Positions 39,673 through 47,999 are shown, counted from the first letter of the stretch. The stretch: DNA of 64,000 bases from Calorimonas adulescens (GCF_008274215.1 NZ_VTPS01000012.1:1-64000); one strand, 5' to 3'. Numbers and translations: made by a program. Notes: a model not told the origin generated them from the letters alone.

Positions 39673-42003
39673 TTATCCCCAGATTCTGGAAACCAATATG
39701 GTCATATCATCACCGGGTTTCCCTTTATTGAGCACCTGCTTCATCAGCTTCTCGGCCATTTCCTGAGGATTGCTGGTATCTATACCCTTTATAATCCCCT
39801 GTATTATGTCTTCCTTGTCTTCTCCATCTATACAGTCGATAACCCCATCTGTCATCATAACAAGCATATCCCCCTCATTTAAAATCCTCTTTACGGGCAA
39901 TATAGAAATTTCGTCCAGAGCTCCTGCTGGAAGGTTTTCATTTTTAACTGTATCTACAGAGTTTTTCCTCTTTATATAACTTACAGGAGCACCCATTTTA
40001 AAAGCCTCTACCTTCCCAGAATACCTGTCTATTATTGAAATATCCATGGTGGTATACATATCATCATGAGACTTTAAATTAAGTATAGAATTTATTGACT
40101 TTATCGTTATATCCTCTGTAAATCCAGAATTTAAAAATTTCTCTAAAAGTCCAACCGCCGTGCTGCTTATTATTCCAGCCTCTTTGCCTGTACCCATGCC
40201 GTCACCTATGGCCACGAGGTATCTGCCTCCTGAAAGTTCACTGAATATAAAGTTATCACCATTGCCGCTGTGTTCTTTTGCTATATGCGCTACACCTGTA
40301 GTGACGTTGTACCTTTCTCTTTCCACCAAGTGTATGGTACATGAGTTTTCCTTTCCGTCCAGTCTGCATACATCGTCCTTCCTCCTGTATCTCTTGCCCA
40401 TAACCCTTGATACAACAGGTTCAATTATTTTAGAACATTCGGCCTTACCAAAACAGGCCACCCTTTTTATAAAGACCTCATCGCTGCCGCTGTCGTTCTG
40501 CAGTACTATGACCTCTTCAGGAGTTATACCATCTTTATCCAATTCAACAAAAATCTCTTCCTCCAGATCCTCGCGGAAATGGTCGTGGGTCTTTATGGAG
40601 TCTGCCATGTTGCTTACAATTCGGCTTAAATCCTTCAGTTGCTCTGAAACAATCATCTGACTCTTATTAAGCCGCTTCTGCCACATGGAGTTTAACATGT
40701 AAAAATCATAGAGGTTGTTGATTTCCTTTATCATAGTATTTACGTGGATGCACCTGTTTTGTGGGACATCCTCGGCAGTAACCTCTCCCTTGAGCTCAAG
40801 AAGGGTTATCATGTCAAATATAAACTGATAGGTATAATAGAAATCCCTGCCCCAGCACTGATTACGTTTGATGCAGGACTCGCACACCTCATCTGCAGCC
40901 CGTGCTATAACCCTTGATATATCTTGTCTAACCATTACCGAGTTTCTTGCTCCGTCAAATACTGAAGCCAGCTCACTCATAACGCCAGACATGTCCTTAA
41001 GCCTGGTAAAGACAATATCCCTGGTCTTATGCATTAATTTTCTGCTGGATTTAAATCTCTCTATACTCCTGTTAAGGTACAAACTTAAGGCTTTAATCAT
41101 GCTCCGCGGTATCAAAAGACAGATGAAGCCGGAAAGCAAAAGCTCCTTTAAATAGATGGACATGACATATCCTGCTAATTTGTCCAATATAAAGTAGGAA
41201 ATAACAAGGCTGCTTACAGAACCTATTATGCCAAGGCTGCTGAATGCCCCAGCCAAGAGCCCTGCAAGCGAGAATAACAGCCCTGTTGAGGATGTCGCAG
41301 ACCCTGTGATCTGTGTGACAACTGCCATCAGCACGCCAACTGCAGCCCCTGCCCCAAGCCCGCCAGTGTAAGCTATTATGGTAAGCCCTGACATCGCCAC
41401 AATCATCCAGAGTGAAAGTCCATATACCCGGATATCCTTCAGGCTTGTAATAATAAGCCCATAGGTAATGCCTAAGGATATAATCTCCTCTTTGCTGAGA
41501 TACTTCCTTGATGTGGAGCCCTGTACTATATCCAGTGCATTGTCAAAGACAAATACCGTAGAAAACACAATTACAGATTCCAGCACCACTAATATCAGGT
41601 CATACATTATGCGTCCTGTTAAAAAATACATCACCAGGCCTACTGTAAATACCGCAGATGCGGTAATCAAGGCCCTTACATTGGCTTTTGCTACGGGCTT
41701 TAAAAAATATAAAAGGGCAGCAACGACTGCATAAGTTACTATATATCTTATGGTATTCGGAAACATGCCTGAACTGAGAAGCCCCAAAATGCAGAAGGCA
41801 GAGATGACTATGTTCGTTCTGTTCCTGCCTGTAATACTGCCTATATAGGCCAGGCCAAAGGGAAAACTTCCATAAAACACCCCGACCCTGCCTATAAAAA
41901 ATCCCATTATTGAGAGAAGCACAAATTTTTCTATAAAACTCCTAAGTTTGAATGTACCCTTCACAGTATCTGAAGCATTTCTTTCAACATTATCAGCATA
42001 CAT
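39673..42003 (-). CDS. spoIIE: Stage II sporulation protein E, PP2C phosphatase
   Basis: Dephosphorylates SpoIIAA to switch on sigma-F in the forespore, and helps place the polar septum. 776 residues: about ten N-terminal membrane spans (to about 310), a central FtsZ-interaction region, and a C-terminal PP2C domain with AIGDGMGTGKEA and MTDGVID. GGAGGG precedes the ATG. Regulation: see promoter at 42024-42056. Confidence 0.96.
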   Translation of the reverse strand: MYADNVERNASDTVKGTFKLRSFIEKFVLLSIMGFFIGRVGVFYGSFPFGLAYIGSITGRNRTNIVISAFCILGLLSSGMFPNTIRYIVTYAVVAALLYFLKPVAKANVRALITASAVFTVGLVMYFLTGRIMYDLILVVLESVIVFSTVFVFDNALDIVQGSTSRKYLSKEEIISLGITYGLIITSLKDIRVYGLSLWMIVAMSGLTIIAYTGGLGAGAAVGVLMAVVTQITGSATSSTGLLFSLAGLLAGAFSSLGIIGSVSSLVISYFILDKLAGYVMSIYLKELLLSGFICLLIPRSMIKALSLYLNRSIERFKSSRKLMHKTRDIVFTRLKDMSGVMSELASVFDGARNSVMVRQDISRVIARAADEVCESCIKRNQCWGRDFYYTYQFIFDMITLLELKGEVTAEDVPQNRCIHVNTMIKEINNLYDFYMLNSMWQKRLNKSQMIVSEQLKDLSRIVSNMADSIKTHDHFREDLEEEIFVELDKDGITPEEVIVLQNDSGSDEVFIKRVACFGKAECSKIIEPVVSRVMGKRYRRKDDVCRLDGKENSCTIHLVERERYNVTTGVAHIAKEHSGNGDNFIFSELSGGRYLVAIGDGMGTGKEAGIISSTAVGLLEKFLNSGFTEDITIKSINSILNLKSHDDMYTTMDISIIDRYSGKVEAFKMGAPVSYIKRKNSVDTVKNENLPAGALDEISILPVKRILNEGDMLVMMTDGVIDCIDGEDKEDIIQGIIKGIDTSNPQEMAEKLMKQVLNKGKPGDDMTILVSRIWG

Positions 42004-42023
42004 ACCAATCCCTCCATAGAAAG

Positions 42024-42056
42024 ATTATACCAATTTATGGAAGGATAATTTGTAAA
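42024..42056 (-). promoter_or_regulatory. spoIIE promoter with 21-base spacing (Spo0A-dependent type)
   Basis: TTTACA (42051-42056) and perfect TATAAT (42024-42029) are 21 bases apart, too far for ordinary sigma-A use. The Bacillus subtilis spoIIE promoter is known to have the same long spacing and to need Spo0A~P. A TTGTCATAAT sequence (42081-42090) resembles a 0A box and lies about 70 bases before the likely start. Confidence 0.7.
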
Positions 42057-42088
42057 TATTTGGTACAAGAATGCATATAAATTATGAC

Positions 42089-42122
42089 AAAAAAAGACAC
42101 ACCCGCATGGTGTGTCTTTTTT
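42089..42122. terminator. Bidirectional terminator after the B12 mutase-like gene
   Basis: GACACACC/GGTGTGTC arms with a five-base loop, A-run before and T-run after. It ends the minus-strand mutase-like operon six bases after its stop. Confidence 0.85.
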
Positions 42123-42127
42123 GCCGG

Positions 42128-43780
42128 TTATGCCGGCACCCTTTCAGTGCTATTGAGTATCCTGTCAAGCCTTTCCCTCTCAGCAAGGACCCTGCCATCC
42201 TTTTCGTCATAGGCATATAGAGCTCCATTGATAAGCCTTGTGGCAAGGGTACCATTGGCCATACTGTTTCCCTTAAGATGGGGGGCATCCAGGATCCCCA
42301 TTTTTATAGCCCTGGCTATCACTATAGGGTCAGCAAGAGGGTCTTTTGAGCCTTGCCCTACGGCCTTGACAGCATCAATTATTGCAAGGGCATCGGCCAC
42401 CAGTTCGTCCTTGCGCCTCATTATTTCTCCATCGGCGGTGACATCAGGAGCTCCCTGCATATGGTTCTTTACAACACCTCTCACCAGTTTTGCGCTCTCT
42501 ATCACATCCTCTGGAGTTGCAGCATGGTGAGCCTCACAAAATCCCACCACATGATAGATATGGGGTTTTATAGCCATAGCTGTATAGCATGATGCGGCAA
42601 GCTGCCCCTTGGCCATGTAAAGGTCGGTGGGGAAGCTGGCCAGGCCCGCTCTTGCCTGCCTGTAGGTTATAAAGTCATCATCATGGAGTGATTCCACCAG
42701 TTCAATAGCTGCAAGCATTTTTGCTATATCCATCCTTGGAGACTCGTTGGGAGGAAGGTTAAACATATACTGGGCAACATAGTGCCTTACACCCATCTTT
42801 TTGGCATTGTATGCCGCAAGGTATGAGGCTGCCACATATATGGCATCGTGGGCATCCCTCAAACCCCAGTGGTGGGCCTCATTAACCTCTACAGGCACTC
42901 CCCTCTCTCCATGCCATCTCATGAGCTGTTGATTTTCTGCTATAGAGGTTACAAGGTCCCTCGGTCCCCTGCCATCCAGCCGGTTATACCAGCAGAGGGG
43001 GATGGCTGCCCAGGCATTGTGTATGGTATCTAAAAGCATCTTTGCCATTTCAAATACATTATTGGTACCGCTGTAGCATCTTAATAGAGGATAGTTCCCT
43101 GTTCTTGAATTTTCATACAATGCCTTGAAATCTTCCGCAGTACGTAGGGGTGCTCCTCCTGCCCCATCAAGGTCATGGTCCATTTTTTCAGGCTCAAAGA
43201 AGTGTTCCTGGGCATTTTGGTCGGGGGCAATGGATATGACATCAACCACCTTTGACTCGGCAATCTTTCTCACACCCTCAATGGTCGCCCCAAGGTCAGG
43301 AAGCCCAAAATGGTGTCTTATTACAGGGAATGGATATTTGCTTTCTATCCTGCCTATCAGGCTTTGAGGATAAATCTCATTCTTTTCCCTGTTATCCTCT
43401 ATGCCCTTCAGATACATGATGGTATCATCCATGTCCCCCGACCCATCAAATATTTTTTCAAATATCCTGTACTGCCTTGCAACATCGGCCGTTGGCTCAG
43501 TACCTCCAAATACCCATTTTATATCCTTGAGCCTGTATCTCTCTATTCCAGAATCTATTTTATCGAGTAACGGTTTTAATGCAGATGGTGTAAGCCTGTA
43601 GCTTATGCCTACCATGTACGGGCTGTGCTCAATTGCGGCCTCAATGATCCTTTCTGGCGCCACGGCAGGCCCCATAAACATGGTATCGTAACCCTGTTCC
43701 TCGGCTAACTTCAGGAAGTTCATAATACCTGCTACATGGACGTCGTTGCCAAGTGCGGCTGCTATTATTAGCCTCTTCAT
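42128..43780 (-). CDS. B12-dependent mutase-like protein: cobalamin domain fused to a glutamate-mutase-E-like barrel
   Basis: 550 residues. The N-terminus is a cobalamin-binding domain with DVHVAG (Asp13, His15, Gly18), the base-off/His-on motif, followed by MGPAVAPERIIEAA and WVFGGTEP. From about 150 on a barrel-like region follows (GAGGAPLRTAED, CWYNRLDGRGP, WHGERGVPVEV, AHHWGLRDAHD). The last 60 residues parallel the end of methylaspartate (glutamate) mutase E in order (ARAIKMGILDAPH then NGTLATRLINGALY), from memory. Glutamate mutase has the two parts on separate chains; here they are fused and the substrate-site arginine region differs. Start overlaps the opine dehydrogenase stop (ATGA). 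Substrate unknown. Confidence 0.7.
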   Translation of the reverse strand: MKRLIIAAALGNDVHVAGIMNFLKLAEEQGYDTMFMGPAVAPERIIEAAIEHSPYMVGISYRLTPSALKPLLDKIDSGIERYRLKDIKWVFGGTEPTADVARQYRIFEKIFDGSGDMDDTIMYLKGIEDNREKNEIYPQSLIGRIESKYPFPVIRHHFGLPDLGATIEGVRKIAESKVVDVISIAPDQNAQEHFFEPEKMDHDLDGAGGAPLRTAEDFKALYENSRTGNYPLLRCYSGTNNVFEMAKMLLDTIHNAWAAIPLCWYNRLDGRGPRDLVTSIAENQQLMRWHGERGVPVEVNEAHHWGLRDAHDAIYVAASYLAAYNAKKMGVRHYVAQYMFNLPPNESPRMDIAKMLAAIELVESLHDDDFITYRQARAGLASFPTDLYMAKGQLAASCYTAMAIKPHIYHVVGFCEAHHAATPEDVIESAKLVRGVVKNHMQGAPDVTADGEIMRRKDELVADALAIIDAVKAVGQGSKDPLADPIVIARAIKMGILDAPHLKGNSMANGTLATRLINGALYAYDEKDGRVLAERERLDRILNSTERVPA

Positions 43781-44877
43781 AACGACACCTCCTTCTCATA
43801 AGCAAAGTTACCTTCAGCATATGCCAGTATCTCGTCTTTTGTTAACCCATCTAAACCCAATCTTCTGGCATTTCTTCCGTTCTCCCAGTAGTCTATGCCG
43901 TGCATACAGGATGCCAGTTGTATTACAGACTTGATTGTGGGCGTATCCACACCCACCTCATTGCCAAGAGAGGCAATAGGCACAAGGCTGTTTGGGACAT
44001 CCTCAAATATATACCTTGTGTTCACGGTTGCTGGTGCCTTTATACCCTTATAAGCCCTTGTGTTCTGGATGGCCTCATAGAGTGTCTTCCCCTTGGCTCC
44101 GTATGTCTCTTCCAACCATTTTTTTGCTGAAGGCAATTTTATGCCCAGCGCCCTTGCCACTCGAAGCCTCTCCATATCTATCCTCTCCAAAACAGTAGCC
44201 ACTGAGGGGGATACACCTTCAAGATAATATTCAAAACCGTCATTATCAGCCTCTATTCTGCCTGTATTAAGCAGTGTGGGTGCCGGGTGAAATACTGCCC
44301 CAATGTTATTAAGACTCGTCTCCAGCACATTTTTGGCAGGCACAAACTGCGGATATGCCTTATTTATCATCTTTACGGTAGGCCAGACCATAAATGAAGG
44401 TATTGTGGCAAAGAACACGATGTTTTTTACACTGTTAATCCTTATAGTCCCTGGCTCTTTCTCTCTGCAGGCATAAATAAGGGTCTCTGCCTCTCCTATA
44501 GTTACTCTTCTGTCCATGTTAAGCTGCCTTAAGATATTGTTAAACTCAAGAGCCCCTCCTGTCCTTCCCGGGTTTAATACAATCACCTGACCGTCTTTAA
44601 GGTAAGGGATTACGGCATAAGCAATATCCCTGTGCCCTGAGGCAGGCACCGTAACCATTATAATGTCTGCATCCTTTACCGCTTCCCTTATATCAGAGGT
44701 AAGGTCCGGTGTTCCAAAACCCTCTACCTCTCCCTCTAAGGTTATGCCTCCCCTTTGCCTTAACCTCTCTATCTTCTCTGGAGACCTGTTATATAGGGTT
44801 ACGTCAAAGCCCATGATAGAGAGGTGCGCAGCCATAGCCTGGCCGCCGTTTCCAGCACCAATTACTGCAAACTTCAT
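43777..44877 (-). CDS. NAD/NADP octopine/nopaline dehydrogenase family protein
   Basis: About 366 residues. N-terminal Rossmann motif GAGNGG (7-12) and a G3P-dehydrogenase-like first domain, then the opine dehydrogenase C-terminal domain with NIGAVFHPAPTLLNTGRIE (substrate His). These enzymes reductively join an amino acid to a 2-oxo acid, or act on related N-alkyl amino acids. ATG at 44877 lies six bases after GGGGAG. First gene of a two-gene operon with the B12 protein, under two ydaO-type riboswitches. Confidence 0.85.
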   Translation of the reverse strand: MKFAVIGAGNGGQAMAAHLSIMGFDVTLYNRSPEKIERLRQRGGITLEGEVEGFGTPDLTSDIREAVKDADIIMVTVPASGHRDIAYAVIPYLKDGQVIVLNPGRTGGALEFNNILRQLNMDRRVTIGEAETLIYACREKEPGTIRINSVKNIVFFATIPSFMVWPTVKMINKAYPQFVPAKNVLETSLNNIGAVFHPAPTLLNTGRIEADNDGFEYYLEGVSPSVATVLERIDMERLRVARALGIKLPSAKKWLEETYGAKGKTLYEAIQNTRAYKGIKAPATVNTRYIFEDVPNSLVPIASLGNEVGVDTPTIKSVIQLASCMHGIDYWENGRNARRLGLDGLTKDEILAYAEGNFAYEKEVSL

Positions 44878-44894
44878 AGACAACTCCCCTTTCT

Positions 44895-44996
44895 ACGCTT
44901 ACGAGGTTAGCTGACGGGTTAGGGCTGAAAGAGTTGGCCCTTCCTTACGGATTCACCCCGGATAGTTGGTTCCCCCGCTCCTTTTGGATTCAGCGT
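44895..44996 (-). ncRNA. c-di-AMP riboswitch (ydaO/yuaA type), gene-proximal copy
   Basis: Conserved blocks of the ydaO aptamer in order on the minus strand: GCTGAATCC, GGAGCGGGGGAACCA, GGGGTGAATCC, CTCTTTCAG, AACCCGTCAGCTAACCTCG, TAAGC. P1 closes with ACGCT/AGCGT. This family is known to bind cyclic di-AMP and usually turns genes off. The Shine-Dalgarno AAAGGGGAG (44884-44892) begins two bases after P1, and no terminator lies between, so this copy probably works on translation. Confidence 0.92.
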
Positions 44997-45086
44997 TAAT
45001 TTAATATTATATTTAATTTTATACTGCAGAATACGGACATTCCTCATCTGCAAAACCTATTTCTGTAGCAGAATATAAACTTTAGT

Positions 45087-45118
45087 AAAAGAAAAGCTAT
45101 GGAGAAACCATAGCTTTC
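45087..45118 (-). terminator. Terminator between the two riboswitches
   Basis: AAAGCTATGG/CCATAGCTTT arms with a five-base loop, then TCTTTT on the minus strand. It lies 24 bases after the distal aptamer, as expected for its expression platform. Confidence 0.85.
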
Positions 45119-45120
45119 AT
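45097..45120 (-). CDS. Eight-codon leader frame after the distal riboswitch (doubtful)
   Basis: MKAMVSP and stop, with GAGGAG (45130-45135) nine bases before its ATG. The frame lies inside the terminator hairpin. The arrangement aptamer, ribosome site, ATG mirrors that of the proximal copy, so it may be the relic of a duplicated gene start or a leader peptide that affects the terminator. Confidence 0.35.
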   Translation of the reverse strand: MKAMVSP

Positions 45121-45141
45121 TAGTCTACTCTCCTCTTTCAA

Positions 45142-45240
45142 TGCTTACGAGGTTAGCTGACGGGTTAGAGCTGAAAGAGTTGCTCTTCCTTACGGATTCA
45201 CCCCGGATAATTGGTTCCCCCGCTCCTTTCGGATTCAGCA
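45142..45240 (-). ncRNA. c-di-AMP riboswitch (ydaO/yuaA type), promoter-proximal copy
   Basis: Same conserved blocks as the proximal copy, differing at only a handful of positions, including compensatory changes in one helix (GAGC..GCTC here versus GGGC..GCCC there). It is followed by a Rho-independent terminator, so this copy probably acts on transcription. Two aptamers in series would sharpen the response. Confidence 0.92.
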
Positions 45241-45268
45241 GTTAATTTAATATTGAATTGGTGATTTT

Positions 45269-45297
45269 ATTTTAATATAATAGAATGGATTTGTCAA
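45269..45297 (-). promoter_or_regulatory. Promoter of the tandem-riboswitch leader
   Basis: TTGACA (45292-45297), 17 bases, TAAAAT (45269-45274), about 22 bases before the distal aptamer. Confidence 0.7.
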
Positions 45298-45375
45298 TAG
45301 AGTGATAACAAAATTTTGTTGTTATTTTTCGACATATTTATATATAATTTAATTCAATTTATTTGGAGGTTGGCA

Positions 45376-46788
45376 ATGAAAAACTATAAACAGATAATTA
45401 AAGATTCAAGAGGGAATAAGGAGCAGATGCACAGGTTTTTTGAAGAGATATCTGCTGAAATCACCTCAAACAATTACATCCTTACAATGGACTACTCTGT
45501 AAACAACATGTACAATTTTTTTAAAGCTTTCAGGTTTAACAGGTTTATAAAGTCATTCCCTTCAGAATTTACCCTGCCCGTAATTGAAGGGCTGCGATTT
45601 ATTGAGGTTAATCTACCTGAGTGCATAAATCTCTCGGAGGAAAATATTAAGGCCTTTGTACCTTTAAAAGAGAACCTGTTACAAATTCTGGAGGGGGTTT
45701 TATACGCTATTGATGATCTAAACATCCTCCTATCATTATATGAACAGGAGTTAGTGGTTAAAGATGTAACAAGTGACCTACGACCTTTATATGACAGTGA
45801 CCATCAATTTATTGACGATATGATGGGTTATCTGTATGCTGCAATAGAGAAAGACGAGAACGGAACCACTGTCAATAAAAACATTAAAAGCCTTATACTG
45901 CTCTTGCCCATGGGTTTTGTCAAAAACGAGTTCCTATCATATGTGGAAAGGGTTTTAAATGAGGCTCTTTCCAATATGTCACCCTCTGGCATTAAAGCAG
46001 TATGTCAAAATCTCGCCAGCCTCACCAACCATACGTCCAATCCATATTACCTTAAGCTTTATGAAATAGCTAAGGAATATGGACTGGATAAAAGGCCGGG
46101 CGGCCTTTCATATGAAGAGATAGTCTCAGGTATGCATTTTATAAGTTTCTTTTCCAATGCATTAAATCTCTTCAAATCAATTTTAACCTCCATTCTTTCA
46201 ATTGGAGATATCATAACAGACAGCCTGGCCGCAAACTGCATCGACATGAATAATTACTTATATTTAAGCAGTATGATTGATGACTATATAAACGGCAGAA
46301 GGATAGCGGTAAAACTATCTCCTCCTGACAGAAGCATGATGAAAGATCACCTAAAACTTCTCTCCACCTTAACCCAGTACGGCAATGAGTTTATTTCGTC
46401 AGGTATTGATACTCTGACACTCTCACAGGTAATATACAAAGGCATGGGGTTTGCTTTTTATGACACAAAGGAGGACAACCTATTATCAGAGCTATTTAAT
46501 CTTTTCGAGCATGACATGGATGAGAACCCAGCCGAAGAAGAATTTATAGATGATAACATAAAGGATATCGTAAAAATGATAGATGACGAGATAAGCCATT
46601 TTCCTGCATTCTTCAGAAAGGAAAGGATGAAATATATTATGAACATTCTACCGGTAGGGTTTAATAGCATGGATGAGTTGCATGAATATATCCATATGAG
46701 TTTGGACACATTGAGCAATGAACGGTCGTTGTATTATGTCGAGACACTGGTGGCATCGCTTATAAGCAAAAACGAGGGTCATGACTAA
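45376..46788 (+). CDS. Hypothetical protein, 470 residues, acidic and helical
   Basis: Not recognised. The ATG at 45376 has GGAGG seven bases upstream (TTTGGAGGTTGGCA), and a TATATAAT lies some 30 bases before that. No signal peptide, membrane span or known catalytic motif is seen; the protein is rich in Leu, Ile, Asn, Asp and Glu, with alternating helical stretches, and has an internal acidic segment (HDMDENPAEEEFIDDNIKD near 380-400). It is transcribed away from the riboswitch operon from the shared 45.3 kb intergenic region, and ends tail to tail with the CapA gene with a 4-base overlap. Confidence 0.75.
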   Translation: MKNYKQIIKDSRGNKEQMHRFFEEISAEITSNNYILTMDYSVNNMYNFFKAFRFNRFIKSFPSEFTLPVIEGLRFIEVNLPECINLSEENIKAFVPLKENLLQILEGVLYAIDDLNILLSLYEQELVVKDVTSDLRPLYDSDHQFIDDMMGYLYAAIEKDENGTTVNKNIKSLILLLPMGFVKNEFLSYVERVLNEALSNMSPSGIKAVCQNLASLTNHTSNPYYLKLYEIAKEYGLDKRPGGLSYEEIVSGMHFISFFSNALNLFKSILTSILSIGDIITDSLAANCIDMNNYLYLSSMIDDYINGRRIAVKLSPPDRSMMKDHLKLLSTLTQYGNEFISSGIDTLTLSQVIYKGMGFAFYDTKEDNLLSELFNLFEHDMDENPAEEEFIDDNIKDIVKMIDDEISHFPAFFRKERMKYIMNILPVGFNSMDELHEYIHMSLDTLSNERSLYYVETLVASLISKNEGHD

Positions 46789-47897
46789 TCCCGACCCTCA
46801 ATCCTTATCTTCCCTGTAGCCTTTTCAATATTTATCTGCGTATCAAATTCCTCTGAAAGGGACTTTAACATGTCCAGTATTTCTTCTCCTTTTTCACCGG
46901 TGGCCGGTGTTGGCTTTACCTTATCCTCTATTACAAAGGGACTAATAACCGCTTCACTCAATTTACCGTCATTAAAATTGAGCCCAAGGACTATACTTTC
47001 TTTATTTCTACTGTCATTCTGGTCAAAGACAAAATTCCCGAGACTGTAGGCTACAAGGCCACCCTTGTATACCTCAATACCCTGAAGTATATGCGGATGA
47101 CTCCCTATTACCACGCTGGCCCCGGCATCTATCATCTCATGGGCCATCTGCCGCTGTTCTGCAGGAACTATGGTGCTCTCCTCAACACCCCAGTGTGGCA
47201 TGACGATGACTATGTCAGCAGCTTCTCTTGCCTTCTTTATATCATCAACTATCGTCCCTATGTCCAAGGGGGCTGTCCCGCATCTGTCCTTTAGCGCCTC
47301 CATAGTCCTGCCATCCCTGCTCCATTTTACATTGTAAAACTGGTTATACCCCAGCACGGCTACCTTTATGCCATCTATGTCCTTTATATACGGTGTCCTG
47401 GACTCTGCTATGTTACTCCCGGCACCTACAGTCGATATACCATTTTTTCTTAATATGTCCACGGTATCCATAAAGGCATCCTCACCATAGTCCATGGTAT
47501 GGTTGTTGGCAAGGGAGAGGACATCAAATCCAAGGTATTTAAGCGTCTCTACTGCCTCAGGCCTGGCCCTCAGGTATATGCCTTTTCCCTCCATTTTCTC
47601 CCCTCTCTCGGATATGACACACTCCAGGTTTCCGACAGCCATATCTGACTGTATATATGGTTTAATATCCTCAAATGGTCCTGTGTATCCCTGGTTCTTA
47701 AGCCTTGTGCCAACCCCTCTTCCCAGCATGATATCCCCAACTGCGGTGATATAGGTATGCCTCGTCACTGCTCCAGGCTCTTTTGTTTCACCTCCATCAT
47801 ATGTGACCTCCCCTACAGTCCTATCAACAGCTTTGACAGTGCATCCTGATAAAAAAATCGACATAAGAATCAAAAATAAAGACAGATATTTTTTCAT
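46785..47897 (-). CDS. capA: CapA/PgsA-type metallophosphatase-fold lipoprotein
   Basis: 370 residues. Lipobox MSIFLSGC (Cys about 19) makes it an extracytoplasmic lipoprotein. Family motifs of the poly-gamma-glutamate synthesis protein CapA: GDIMLGRG, NLECVISERGE, LANNHTMDYG, PHWGVEES and GSHPHILQGIE. No pgsB/pgsC genes are nearby, so it is probably a stand-alone envelope protein of this family rather than part of a capsule operon. Confidence 0.9.
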   Translation of the reverse strand: MKKYLSLFLILMSIFLSGCTVKAVDRTVGEVTYDGGETKEPGAVTRHTYITAVGDIMLGRGVGTRLKNQGYTGPFEDIKPYIQSDMAVGNLECVISERGEKMEGKGIYLRARPEAVETLKYLGFDVLSLANNHTMDYGEDAFMDTVDILRKNGISTVGAGSNIAESRTPYIKDIDGIKVAVLGYNQFYNVKWSRDGRTMEALKDRCGTAPLDIGTIVDDIKKAREAADIVIVMPHWGVEESTIVPAEQRQMAHEMIDAGASVVIGSHPHILQGIEVYKGGLVAYSLGNFVFDQNDSRNKESIVLGLNFNDGKLSEAVISPFVIEDKVKPTPATGEKGEEILDMLKSLSEEFDTQINIEKATGKIRIEGRD

Positions 47898-47903
47898 ACC
47901 TTC

Positions 47904-47912
47904 ATTATACCA
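47904..47912 (-). promoter_or_regulatory. Extended -10 directly at the capA start (possible leaderless transcript)
   Basis: TGGTATAAT ends six bases before the capA ATG. Transcription would start at or next to the start codon, giving an mRNA with almost no leader. No good -35 is seen at 17 bases. An unseen upstream promoter is the alternative. Confidence 0.4.
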
Positions 47913-47999
47913 TTAAGGTATTGTTTCTGCGACAATAAATTGCCTTATCCTGTAATACCATCCACAGGCATTCTTGATACATACAACCAGTCTGCGTAC

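Noticed and set aside
42128-43780. Calling this glutamate (methylaspartate) mutase outright
   Set aside because: The fused layout and changed arginine region argue against the same substrate; only the general class is supported.
43777-45300. Cobalamin riboswitch for the B12 enzyme
   Set aside because: No B12-box pattern is seen; both structured elements match the ydaO family.
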